Source: Chloroflexota bacterium
Lineage (GTDB): Bacteria; Chloroflexota; UBA4733
Assembly: GCA_023381895.1 (NCBI GenBank)
Contig: JAMCTA010000028.1
Coordinates: 1 to 19,842, forward strand
Direction of reading: 5' to 3'
DNA: 19,842 nucleotides
This document shows positions 8,806-16,585 of the stretch, one piece after another. The position numbers were made by a program, and so were the translations under genes. The notes beneath the pieces are model-generated. The model saw only the letters and a program-made list of their open reading frames with translations, was not told where the DNA came from and did not search any database. Numbering within the stretch: the stretch's first letter is position 1; each line of letters begins with the position of its first letter.

Positions 8806-9177
8806 CTACGTTTGGGATAATCTATCTGAAAGGCACCAAATAGTACAACATGGTGCAAGTCGTAACGGTGATGTGGCTGGCAATCCGAAGAAGACTAACC
8901 GCGTCAGCCCCAGGAAGCCCCGTATCTTGGCAAAAGTGTGGTAGAGGTTGAAATGCTCGAGCGTAAGGTCACCGGAAGGATTGGCGGCCGTAATCACTTC
9001 ACGACAGTGCAGCACGGATTGGGGGGCTCCGCGTCTTGCGCAGAGACGGACGGTAGGGAGTCGTGATACACGTGGGAATCGGTGGATTGCTGTGAACCAC
9101 GGATCAGGCGGGACAGCCGCCTCAACGGAAGACGGACGGTAGCGTTGCCGTGACGGCGTCAGTTGAGCAAGTATCTT
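8806..9177 (-). pseudogene. Coding-like gene fragment on the minus strand in the divergent gap
   Basis: The gap 8740-9149 contains an open minus-strand frame of 123 codons that lacks a convincing start and ends at 8806. It slightly overlaps the start of the divergent GT2 gene. It reads like protein, for example VPPDPWFTAIHRFPRVSRLP, then SVLHCREVITAANPSGDLTL, EHFNLYHTFAKIRGFLG and LVFFGLPATSPL. A GTG at 9015 could start a 69-residue version. The tail is loosely like the C-terminal part of the GT2 protein at 4854-5915 (a short hydrophobic stretch then GLPA), but I cannot assign a family. The absence of a start and of the N-terminal domain suggests the 3' end of a lost transferase or methyltransferase. 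Divergent promoters for the flanking genes must also lie here; I see no clear pair of promoter boxes. Confidence 0.35.
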
Positions 9178-10163
9178 CTAGTTCTCCGCTGGTAACCGTC
9201 GTCATTCCGGTGCGCCACATCAACGACTACGTGCGCGAGTCGCTTCTCCACCTGCTCTGTCATCCGTATCCGAATATCGAGGTCATCATTTTGCCCGACG
9301 TTGCCGCTGACGCGGATGGTGTTGCCACTGCAGAACGGGTGCAAGTAGTACCGACCGGGCCAGTCGGCCCAGCGGAGAAGCGCGACCGCGGAGCACAATT
9401 GGCCCACGGGGAAATTCTGGCATTCCTGGACGATGATGCCTATCCAGCTACCGCCTGGCTCGCAGCCGCTCTTCCACACTTCTCAAGCACTCACGTCGCC
9501 GCAGTCGGTGGCCCAACGCTCACACCTGCCCATGACTCCTTCTGGCAACAGGCATCGGGCGCCGCGCTATCGACGTTGCTTGGTTCTGGGGGCGCCCTCA
9601 TTCGCTATCGATCGCGGGGGCGGGCTCGTGATGTGGACGACTGGCCGTCGGTCAATCTGCTCGTGCGGAAGAGCGACTTCGATGCGGTTGGGGGCTTCAA
9701 CTGTGCGTATTACCCGGGAGAGGACACGAAGCTTTGCCTCGATCTCGCGAAGCGCCTGGGGAAACGCATTGTCTACGAGCCGGAAGCAGTAGTTTACCAT
9801 CACCGCCGCCCTTTGTTCTGGGGGCACTATCAACAGATCGGGCAGTACGCCGTTCATCGAGGCTACTTCGCGAAGATATACCCTGAGACATCGCGGCGAC
9901 TGGCCTATTTCTTGCCGGCGATTCTGGCTGTCGGACTGCTCGGAGGGCTGCCAATAGCATTGCTGTCACGGTCCCTCCGCAGAGTGTATATTGCCACGCT
10001 ACTCACGTATACTGCGGCTTTGGGTGCCACGGCGCTAGATGTCATGATAAGGACAAAGAAACCAACGCTCGGTGTTGCGGCAGCATTCGTGGTGGGCTCC
10101 ACGCACGCGTGGTACGGGCTGAATTTCATTCGTGGATTGCTTACACCGAGGCTACCTCGGTAA
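9150..10163 (+). CDS. GT2-family glycosyltransferase with C-terminal membrane segments
   Basis: The 337-residue protein has a GT-A domain beginning VTVVIPVRH (about 15-23). The metal-binding LDDDAYP follows at 93-99, then the acceptor-site YPGEDTKLCLDL (188-199) with the acidic pair Glu191/Asp192, and YHHRR (216-220). After RGYFAKIYPETSRR come three hydrophobic segments (about 253-273, 279-297 and 308-329) that would anchor it in the membrane. This layout is typical of GT2 enzymes that extend lipid-linked or cell-wall glycans, often rhamnosyl- or galactosyl-type; the sugar is not predictable. The start is GTG 9150 with only a weak purine-rich stretch before it. The radical SAM gene follows after 40 bp on the same strand, so the two are probably co-transcribed. 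Confidence 0.9.
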   Translation: MTASVEQVSSSSPLVTVVIPVRHINDYVRESLLHLLCHPYPNIEVIILPDVAADADGVATAERVQVVPTGPVGPAEKRDRGAQLAHGEILAFLDDDAYPATAWLAAALPHFSSTHVAAVGGPTLTPAHDSFWQQASGAALSTLLGSGGALIRYRSRGRARDVDDWPSVNLLVRKSDFDAVGGFNCAYYPGEDTKLCLDLAKRLGKRIVYEPEAVVYHHRRPLFWGHYQQIGQYAVHRGYFAKIYPETSRRLAYFLPAILAVGLLGGLPIALLSRSLRRVYIATLLTYTAALGATALDVMIRTKKPTLGVAAAFVVGSTHAWYGLNFIRGLLTPRLPR

Positions 10164-10203
10164 CTGCGCCCTTCCCCGAAGTGGCGAGATGTGAGGAGCA
10201 GCG

Positions 10204-11982
10204 ATGCGAGTTGCGATTAGTTTTCCACCCTTTGAGAGCGAGAAGGGAATCCCACTACTCTCTCAGAATCGTCAGTATCAGGTTTTCTCAACGAGGAAGA
10301 GTCAAGGCGGCGGACTCGTCGGACTATTCAACCGCTTCGTAGGTGACAACGCGACCGTTATCTTCCCTGTCATTCCGGCACTCGCAGCTACCTTGCTCAA
10401 GCAGGTGGGCCATGAAGTCGTCTGGCTGGACGGCATTGCCGAGGGTTGGGCGTGGGAAGAGTACTGCCGCCAAGTCGAGCTGACCCGCCCTCAGTTGATG
10501 ATGATCGAGACCAAGACGCCAAGCGCTCCCGCGATTTGGAAGTGTATCACCGATCTCAAGGTACGCTTCCCGAACATGAAAATCGCCCTGGTCGGTGACC
10601 ATGTCACGGCCCTTCCCGAGGAAGCATTTCTCTTCTGCCCGGTGGACTACTGCATCCGCGGTGGACAGTATGATTTTTCCATCGTAAATCTCGCGAATCA
10701 CCTGGAGCGCGGCGAGTCGCTAGGCAGTGGAGTATTCTGGAAAGATCCTCTCACCAGCGACATTGTGAATTCTGGCGTTGTACCAAAGCCACCCCAATTC
10801 CTGCAGGTACGTCCCCATATTGACCGCGAACTGGTGAAGTGGCGGCTGTATGCCTACAGGAATGGGAACTTCTTGCGCACGCCTGGCACATATGGGTGGG
10901 CGACCGGCGCTACCGGCGCAGACTGCTGGTGGCGCCGTCCGGTTGACGGACTCGATACGAGTAACCTTCCTGCGGGCGAGGCACGGGGAGGCGGATGTAC
11001 TTTTTGCTCATGGACATCTCTCCTTCCGAAGTTTTCGGTGCGCCCGGTGGAGGACTATCTGGATGAGCTCGAACATCTCGCCGGGATTGGCGTCCGTGAA
11101 GTGTTTGATGACACCGGTACTTTTCCAGTAGGAAAATGGCTCCATAAGTTCTGCGCAGGTTTCCGCGAACGTGGTCTCCATAAGGTCCTCATGATGGGCT
11201 GCAATATGCGAGCAGACGCACTTACCCAGCACGAATACGAGATGCTTGGCTCGGCAAACTTTCGCTTTATTCTCTACGGAATAGAGAGCGCGAACGAGCG
11301 CACACTACAGTTCCTCAATAAGGGTACGACACCCCAGCAGCAGCGTGATTCTCTAAAGTGGGCAAGTGAAGCGGGTCTCGAACCACACGCCACGTGCATG
11401 GTCGGGTATCCCTGGGAAGACTATGATGCCGCGAAGCGGACGATTGACTTCACGCGCGAATGCTTCGATCGTGGCTGGATCAATACCCTTCAGGGCACGA
11501 TCGTGATGCCCTATCCCGGCACGCAACTCTACGCTCAGGCGCGGGCGAATAGCTGGCTTCGATTCGATGGACCGGCGAACTGGCATCGCTTTGACATGCG
11601 GGAACCTGTCCTCATTTCGCCAATTCCTGACGAACAAGTCCTGGGGCTGGTCCAGAGTCTATACACGAGCTTCCTCACCCCGCGGTACGTAGCTCGCAAG
11701 CTGCGCTCGGTGTTCCAGAGCCAGGAACACTTCAAGTACTATGTGGTGCGCGGATCGAGGTACCTCGTCGGCCATATGCTCGACTTCCTGCCTTCTCAGG
11801 CAAAAGAGGAGAACTCGCCAGAGAAGTTTACACAGATTGGTCCAGCGAGCGGCGTCGCTGCGCTGCCGGTAAAGCTTCATACAGCGGGCGGAGAAGCAGC
11901 CCCAGTTCCTGAGCAGGTCTACATCGAACGCCCAGAAGAACGGCAGGTAGTCTCGCTTACCGGCAGCCGGCGAAACCGATAA
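10204..11982 (+). CDS. B12-binding-domain radical SAM protein with unusual cysteine spacing
   Basis: The 592-residue protein has an N-terminal cobalamin-binding-like domain (about 45-170). It includes PVIPALAATLLKQVGHEV and IALVGDHVTALPEEAF, and lacks the His-ligand DXHXXG motif, as is usual in this family. A radical SAM barrel follows with GADCWWRR (Cys241), GGGCTFCSW (Cys265, Cys268), VFDDTGTF (300-307), LYGIESANERTLQFLNKG (357-374) and GYPWED. Related proteins generally read like DCWWGKCTFCSW, with C-X3-C-X2-C binding a [4Fe-4S] cluster. Here about 20 residues separate the first cysteine from the other two, giving C-X23-C-X2-C. The chemistry could be methylation, epimerisation or another radical modification of a sugar or lipid, but the substrate is unknown. 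ATG 10204 has AGGAG about 6 nt upstream. It follows the GT2 gene after 40 bp, and its tail (residues 530-592) is low-complexity and probably disordered. Confidence 0.9.
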   Translation: MRVAISFPPFESEKGIPLLSQNRQYQVFSTRKSQGGGLVGLFNRFVGDNATVIFPVIPALAATLLKQVGHEVVWLDGIAEGWAWEEYCRQVELTRPQLMMIETKTPSAPAIWKCITDLKVRFPNMKIALVGDHVTALPEEAFLFCPVDYCIRGGQYDFSIVNLANHLERGESLGSGVFWKDPLTSDIVNSGVVPKPPQFLQVRPHIDRELVKWRLYAYRNGNFLRTPGTYGWATGATGADCWWRRPVDGLDTSNLPAGEARGGGCTFCSWTSLLPKFSVRPVEDYLDELEHLAGIGVREVFDDTGTFPVGKWLHKFCAGFRERGLHKVLMMGCNMRADALTQHEYEMLGSANFRFILYGIESANERTLQFLNKGTTPQQQRDSLKWASEAGLEPHATCMVGYPWEDYDAAKRTIDFTRECFDRGWINTLQGTIVMPYPGTQLYAQARANSWLRFDGPANWHRFDMREPVLISPIPDEQVLGLVQSLYTSFLTPRYVARKLRSVFQSQEHFKYYVVRGSRYLVGHMLDFLPSQAKEENSPEKFTQIGPASGVAALPVKLHTAGGEAAPVPEQVYIERPEERQVVSLTGSRRNR

Positions 11983-12000
11983 TATAACCGGAGATATGGC

Positions 12001-13017
12001 TTACTGCGACCACCCTTCTCGTGTAAGTGGCCCGGCGCACCACCTGCTCGCGAGAGTGCCGACGCCATATTCGTACAGAGTCAAGGCACAGGCCGCAGGA
12101 TGAAAGAGCCACGCCGCATCGCCCGTCCGGCGATACCCGCGGAGTGCCTGCCAAACGAGAGGCCAGCCTAGCACCGTCGCGATATAGAAGTGAATCAAGC
12201 CCTTCCGGCTAGGCCCATGGGTGGCACGTGAACGCATGGCCCGATCGCGATAGTGCAAATAGTCGCGCACTCGACGGCGTTGCTTGCGGCGAAATGTCCG
12301 AACGTCACCCGCAAATATGTGTACGATTCCACAATGGATCTTGGCGAATGCCCAGTGGCGTTGGCGCGTTAGCTCCTGCACGACATCGACATCAAAGAGA
12401 TGGTCGGTGAAGCCAAGGGCCATGAGTATCCGCCGGCGGATGACGAACCCGTTCGCCCCGATGGTGGGAACGTGCCCTGGTGTGAGCCATACCTTCTCGT
12501 AACCGTCACGAGCCTCCGAACGGATGGGCATTTCCGTCCAGCGCCCCGTTAACGCGCACACACGGTCGTAGTTCCCGAGATACAGACAGATAGGGTCGTT
12601 CATGCCGAGGCTAGCAAAATAGCGCGTGAGATAGTTGTCGTGTGGTCTGGCAAGATAGCGTATGGGCTCGCTACCAGCGATATCCTCTTCCTTGAAGGGT
12701 GCGAGCATACGCACCAGCCAGTCGCGACCGACAAGAATATTGTCCGAATCGATGAAAGCTAGGAAGTCACCCTCCGCAGCCCTCGCCGCGACTGCCTTGC
12801 CCGCCTCTCCGGTTCGTAGCGGGTTCTCAAGGATTCGTGCGCCAAAGCGCTCTGCTATCTGGCGCGTGGTGTCTGTCGAGCCGGCATCAACGATGATGAT
12901 TTCAACTGAGCCATCAAGCCCTGTTTGCTCTGTGATACTCAAGAGACAGCTTTCCAACGTCCGGGCTGAGTTGAGCGTCGGTGTGATGATCGATACGAGC
13001 GGTCTCGTGACCGCCAT
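12001..13017 (-). CDS. GT2-family glycosyltransferase with C-terminal hydrophobic tail
   Basis: The 338-residue protein has a GT-A domain starting VSIITPTLNSARTLESCL (8-25). Nucleotide-binding VDAGSTDTT follows at 43-51, then GKAVAARAAEGDFLAFIDSD (73-92) with the DXD-type Asp90/Asp92. The middle GANGFVIRRRILMALG is the usual acceptor-loop sequence. Basic RRKQRRRVRDYLHYRDR precedes two short hydrophobic stretches in the last 70 residues that probably sit in the membrane. It would add one sugar to a lipid-linked glycan in the cytoplasm; specificity is unknown. The start is ATG 13017, with only a weak purine stretch upstream. It starts 21 bp after the flippase stop on the same strand, so the two are likely one transcript. 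Its stop is 18 bp from the convergent radical SAM stop, with no obvious terminator hairpin between. Confidence 0.9.
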   Translation of the reverse strand: MAVTRPLVSIITPTLNSARTLESCLLSITEQTGLDGSVEIIIVDAGSTDTTRQIAERFGARILENPLRTGEAGKAVAARAAEGDFLAFIDSDNILVGRDWLVRMLAPFKEEDIAGSEPIRYLARPHDNYLTRYFASLGMNDPICLYLGNYDRVCALTGRWTEMPIRSEARDGYEKVWLTPGHVPTIGANGFVIRRRILMALGFTDHLFDVDVVQELTRQRHWAFAKIHCGIVHIFAGDVRTFRRKQRRRVRDYLHYRDRAMRSRATHGPSRKGLIHFYIATVLGWPLVWQALRGYRRTGDAAWLFHPAACALTLYEYGVGTLASRWCAGPLTREGWSQ

Positions 13018-13038
13018 TATTCTTTGCTTTCTGGGTCC

Positions 13039-14445
13039 CTACGTGCCGTCACGCGCCTCATGCTTGGTTTGCGGTGCCGTGCCGCCAGACCGGAAGTACA
13101 GCACTAACATGCACACCAGCATGCTCAGCATAACAGCATCAAGCGTCGCAACAAACTGCTTAAGTGAGCTGTGGAAGAGAGTCATAAGGAGCACCTCTGC
13201 GGCAGGAGCAAGTAGAAGAGGTATCACAAACAAGCGGTTGTTTGTCGCCAAGAGATAATTAGCAATGAGACTGACGACTGCATAAGCTCCAAGAGCTACA
13301 GAAAGCAACACAAGGTAAGGACTGTCGCTCAAATACTTTGCGCCAACAACAACGAGGATAACCTCATGGGGGAAGAGCATGTAGATGATAAGCAACACAA
13401 GATCGGCAAGTGCGACAATAGCCAGCGTGATGTTCGAGACAACGCGTCGCTGAGCGTGATCGTGCTGTAAGCGAGCTACCACGGGAAACAGAAAGGTCGT
13501 GAGTGCACCTGGGAGATAGAAGAGAATCCTGGCGACCGTGGCGAGTCCAGCATACAATCCAGCCAGCGCGGGCGGAAAAAAGTGCTTCGCCAGGAGCGTA
13601 TCGATGAACAGCATAGCAGTGAGAGCGAACTGCATGAGCAGGGTCGGGATGAACGCGCGGACAAGGTCTCGTTGCGGAAAGGCCACGCGTTGGACGCCGC
13701 GTGTGTGCTCTCGCAGCAGCCACCACGCTAGCGCCGCGCCGGCGATCACCCCACAGAGAATTGCGCCGAGTGCTCCTATCTCTTTGAGACCACCCACGAT
13801 GAGAACAACGGCCAGTACGACCCGCGTAAGATACTCAACGACATTGGAAACGGCGAATCGCCCAAAGAGGTGAAAGCCCTGGAGCAGACCCCGATAGACC
13901 GGCGAAACGAAGCTTAGGGCCAGAACCGCCGCGATGATCCAAACAGGAAGCGGACTGCTGATCTGGAGGAAGGTGGCAATTCTCCCTGAGACCGCGAACA
14001 CGACAGTGCCGATGGTGATGCCAAGGGTGAGGGCGATACGGACGAGTACGGCGCGCAGGGCAGCCACTTGTCCCGGCTCGTGCTCCCACTCGGCCGCATA
14101 TTTCGCCGCTACCAGTTGTAAGGTGCCCGCTGGCACGGCGACGACTACAAACAGAGATAGACACGCCGTGACCGTGGCATAGTCTGCGGGCAGTAGTAAG
14201 TGAGCGGTGAAGTAGGAGAACAGGAAGGAGAGTACGTTGGCCCCCCCCGCTCCCGCGACGATGAGGATGCCGCCATTAACCAGTCGACGCCAGGGAATGC
14301 TTGCCGTCTTCGCCGCGGTACGTAACGGCGGAGTCAAGTCGACTTCAGCTGCTGTCGCCACGCCTTGACGAGTCATCGGCTGCGGGCTACCCTCCCACTG
14401 CACACAACGCCCCTCACGCACCTTCGTCCGCTGCTCGCCCAACAC
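13039..14445 (-). CDS. Polysaccharide/lipid-linked oligosaccharide flippase (Wzx/MATE-like)
   Basis: The 468-residue protein is almost entirely membrane helices. After a polar N-terminus come RRLVNGGILIVAGAGGANVL (53-72), LSFLFSYFTAHLLLPADYAT, and about ten further helices in two similar halves. It has the loop LLQGFHLFGRFAVSNVVEY typical of Polysacc_synt/Wzx proteins and a C-terminal RLFVIPLLLAPAAEVLLM. These proteins move polyprenyl-linked sugars across the cytoplasmic membrane. The longest frame starts with GTG 14445, which has AAGGA about 10 nt upstream; ATG 14376 (residue 24), with GGAGGG 13 nt upstream, is the main alternative. An uninterrupted run of eight G on the coding strand lies in the AGAGGAN region. 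The 184-residue plus-strand ORF at 14838 is a shortened relative of this gene. Confidence 0.9.
   Translation of the reverse strand: MLGEQRTKVREGRCVQWEGSPQPMTRQGVATAAEVDLTPPLRTAAKTASIPWRRLVNGGILIVAGAGGANVLSFLFSYFTAHLLLPADYATVTACLSLFVVVAVPAGTLQLVAAKYAAEWEHEPGQVAALRAVLVRIALTLGITIGTVVFAVSGRIATFLQISSPLPVWIIAAVLALSFVSPVYRGLLQGFHLFGRFAVSNVVEYLTRVVLAVVLIVGGLKEIGALGAILCGVIAGAALAWWLLREHTRGVQRVAFPQRDLVRAFIPTLLMQFALTAMLFIDTLLAKHFFPPALAGLYAGLATVARILFYLPGALTTFLFPVVARLQHDHAQRRVVSNITLAIVALADLVLLIIYMLFPHEVILVVVGAKYLSDSPYLVLLSVALGAYAVVSLIANYLLATNNRLFVIPLLLAPAAEVLLMTLFHSSLKQFVATLDAVMLSMLVCMLVLYFRSGGTAPQTKHEARDGT
14241..14248. repeat. C8/G8 homopolymer inside the flippase gene
   Basis: Eight consecutive C on the plus strand, G on the coding strand, lie about 200 bp into the flippase frame and encode part of the AGAGGAN stretch. 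Gain or loss of a single base here would truncate the protein early. Whether this length slips in vivo is unknown. Confidence 0.8.
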
Positions 14446-14837
14446 GACCGAGTATCCTTAAATGTGCAACGGCAAGGACTACTCATCGCGAAACGACAGC
14501 GCAAAGGCTAACGTGCCCTATCGCCGGCGCGGCACTCGTGAACACTATAACATCCTGATCTTAGCCCCTTTGCCGAGCGCTACCACGAGTGGCTAGAGAG
14601 AGGGCTGCTCCAGCATCATTGAACCGCCGGGTGGTCTAATGTTTCGTGGCGATCCCGGTCTAATGCTCGTTGCGATCGACAATCGTAACCCGAAACCAAC
14701 GATACGGAATCTTCTTGATGGCTTACGGCTCTCTATACTGAAGCGGTATATAAGAAGAAGCAGGACTGCGCGGACCCACGATCGGATACCCTGGGAATGG
14801 GGCGTTACGTGGCGGCGCACCGACCAGTTAACAAGGC
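14446..14837. other. Divergent gap between flippase and truncated flippase
   Basis: No gene is convincing in these 392 bp, which must hold promoters for both directions. A plus-strand frame (14639-14851) beginning MFRGDPGLMLVAIDNRN has no ribosome site and overlaps the next start, so it is left out. The stretch 14711-14757 is AT-richer, with TATACT at 14734-14739 and TATATA further on. The nearest -35-like TTGATG is only 13 bp upstream, too close to call a promoter. Confidence 0.5.
14633..14679. repeat. Two imperfect tandem copies of a ~24-bp unit
   Basis: GGTCTAATG occurs at 14633-14641 and again at 14657-14665. Each is followed by a TCGT(G/T)GCGATC stretch, giving two near-copies with a 24-bp period. 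The repeat sits in the divergent intergenic region, where a paired operator is possible, but only two copies are present and no regulator gene is nearby. Confidence 0.5.
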
Positions 14838-15392
14838 ATGGTGGGGTTTGAGGAGATAAGATCCTTGGCGAGTACCGAACCGGTTTCGCTCAGTTCTCCG
14901 GCTACGGTGGCCATCTCTTCACCACCTGATGTGATCGTGTCTTCCCTCCGCGTTGGGTTTTCCCTGCGCCGCCTCGCGCGTGACAGCAGCAGCATGGTGG
15001 CCGGATCTGTACTGACCAACGCACTTTCCTTCATCTTCTCCTTTACCACGACACTCTTGCTCGTCTTCCAGCTCGATCCTCAACTTGTGCTGCGTGTGGT
15101 GGTCGGCCCGCATTACTTACCGGCCAGTAGCGACCTTCCCTGGCTCGCCCTGGCACTGGCGGCCTACTCCATCGCCAGCCTGCTCGCCAATCACCTGCTT
15201 GCAACGAGCAACCGTCTTTTTCTTCTGCCGCTCGCTATCGCTCCCATCGTCCAGATCGTGCTCATGGTCGCCTTGAGCGGCTCGCTCCTGAGCTTCATTC
15301 ACGCCTTCGATGCCGTCACGCTTGGACTGCTGTGCTGTCTGCTCGTGATCTACCTCATGCCGCAGCGTCAACACTCACAAGAGAGGCACTGA
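14838..15392 (+). pseudogene. Internally deleted flippase paralogue
   Basis: The 184-residue frame matches the neighbouring flippase at both ends but not in the middle. Residues 44-69 (RRLARDSSSMVAG then NALSFIFSF) align with flippase residues 53-78. Residues 73-174, including RVVVGPHYLP, LLANHLLATSNRLFLLP and FIHAFDAVTLG, align with 350-451. About 270 residues, most of the helices, are missing, and the junction near residues 70-75 remains in frame. The product has too few helices to be a normal flippase and is probably non-functional, although an expressed mini-membrane protein cannot be excluded. ATG 14838 is used, with only AAGG close upstream. It ends 3 bp before the next gene, so this may survive as a leader for that operon. 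Divergence from the minus-strand copy shows it is an old paralogue rather than a fresh duplication. Confidence 0.75.
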
Positions 15393-15395
15393 GAG

Positions 15396-16211
15396 ATGCT
15401 CGTTGATCGGGGAGAATCCTTACAGCGCGAGGGACTTCACGGCTCGGACGCACGGCGCGCGGTCGACCTGTCAGTAGTGATCCCTGCCTTCAATGAGGAG
15501 GAGCTCATCGAGCGAGCTATCCGGACGACATTGCGTGAGCTCTTGGCGCTTGAAGCCAGCTTCGAAATCATCGTGGTGGACGATGGCAGCACCGACGAGA
15601 CCTTCAAGCGTGCCGGGGACGTCGCCGGCACGCTCAACCGTCATACCCCCGCCAGCGTGGCTGTGCTTCGTTATCCTGCGAACGGTGGCAAGGGCTATGC
15701 GGTCCGTTATGGAGTGCAGCACAGCACCGGCCGCTGGGTCGCCTTCCTCGATGCCGACCTCGATCTCCATCCCCGTTTGCTCGGCCGGCTCGTGCTCGTG
15801 CAGCAGGAAACGGGAGCCGACGTCGTCATCGGCTCCAAACGCCACCCAGAGTCGGTAGTGAACTATCCCACTGAGCGAAAGCTCTACAGCACAGCATACT
15901 ACTGGCTCTGCCGCCTACTGTTTGGTCTACCGGTGCACGACACCCAGACTGGCATCAAGCTGCTGCGCGGCGATTTCGCGCGGAATGTCCTGCCACATCT
16001 CCAGGTCAATCGCTTCGCCTTCGACCTGGAGATGCTCACGGAGGCCCACCGCCGCGGCCTCCGGCTGGCTGAGGCTCCCATCGAGCTCAACTTCGCTCGC
16101 CAGTTTGGCCGCATCGGCGTGCGCGATATCGCCGGTATCCTGACGGACACATTCATCATCTGGCTGCGGCTTCACACGAAGCGCAGCGAACCTCTGGAGC
16201 AGTCACTCTGA
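15396..16211 (+). CDS. Polyprenyl-phosphate sugar transferase, DPM1/dolichyl-phosphate mannosyltransferase type (GT2)
   Basis: The 271-residue protein has all landmarks of the DPM1/GtrB-like group. These are LSVVIPAFNEEELIERAI (25-42), IIVVDDGSTDETF (58-70), RYPANGGKGYAVRYG (92-106), AFLDADLDLHP (116-126) with the metal-binding DADLD, DTQTGIKLLRG (182-192) and RFAFDLEML (206-214). There is no C-terminal pair of helices, so it is the short, soluble or peripheral form. The family moves a sugar such as mannose or glucose from a nucleotide to polyprenyl phosphate, providing donors for GT-C transferases outside the membrane. Two such GT39-like proteins are encoded downstream, supporting that role. 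ATG 15396 follows a GAGAG stretch and lies 3 bp after the truncated flippase. The Asp-rich catalytic motif is intact. Confidence 0.92.
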   Translation: MLVDRGESLQREGLHGSDARRAVDLSVVIPAFNEEELIERAIRTTLRELLALEASFEIIVVDDGSTDETFKRAGDVAGTLNRHTPASVAVLRYPANGGKGYAVRYGVQHSTGRWVAFLDADLDLHPRLLGRLVLVQQETGADVVIGSKRHPESVVNYPTERKLYSTAYYWLCRLLFGLPVHDTQTGIKLLRGDFARNVLPHLQVNRFAFDLEMLTEAHRRGLRLAEAPIELNFARQFGRIGVRDIAGILTDTFIIWLRLHTKRSEPLEQSL

Positions 16212-16272
16212 GGCGTCCGGGACACCGGCACGGCATCAGCGAAGGGCGCGTGAGGGAGCAGGACCAGCAACG

Positions 16273-16419
16273 GTGAACATTCTCGTGCTGAGTTGGCGCG
16301 ACTTGTGGTCACGCCGCTGTTCCCGACACGATCTGGGTCACGAACCTCTCCAACCGAGCGAGCCGTGCCTGCAACTGCACGATCGCGCTCTGCGGCTGTA
16401 CTCGCAGCCGTTGCCTTGA
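16273..16419 (+). pseudogene. 5' stub of a GT4-type glycosyltransferase gene
   Basis: The gap 16212-16585 holds a 48-codon frame starting at GTG 16273 with MNILVLSWRDLWS. MxILVLSWRD is the typical first beta strand and loop of many GT4 transferases, which normally continue with a glycine-rich GGAE segment. Here the likeness ends after about 13 residues and the rest (SRHDLGHEPLQPSE and onward) is unrelated, stopping at 16419. I read this as the beginning of a transferase gene cut off by deletion or insertion. The rest of the gap to 16585 shows no gene. A stop-to-stop minus-strand frame (16309-16449) with QLQARLARLERFV is coiled-coil-like but has no start codon. Confidence 0.5.
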
Positions 16420-16585
16420 CTCTTCTGTGATGATGACTCCGCCGGAGCGTCAGATGCCTCGGGAGCGGCTAACGAGTGTGGTACGTGCCGGCAGCCTGGG
16501 ACCGGTCTAGGTGCAGAGTCCGCGGAAGTGGTAAGACAAGAGAAGGACGCTCTGCCATCGATTCAGAGAGCGCCATGAGGACGGC

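Noticed and set aside
11983..12000. Possible bidirectional terminator between convergent genes
   Set aside because: The 18-bp spacer has no stable hairpin with a T-run on either strand.
14715..14750. TTGATG/TATACT pair as a promoter
   Set aside because: The spacer is only 13 bp, well short of the usual 16-18, and AT-rich stretches occur nearby by chance.
14639..14851. 70-codon plus-strand frame in the divergent gap
   Set aside because: It has no ribosome site and a very basic tail, overlaps the next start, and has its beginning inside the tandem repeat.
16309..16449. Minus-strand coiled-coil-like frame resembling the front of an IS66-type transposase
   Set aside because: It has no start codon and only about 46 codons. 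The likeness rests on Gln/Leu/Arg/Ala-rich composition alone, and no inverted repeats are seen.
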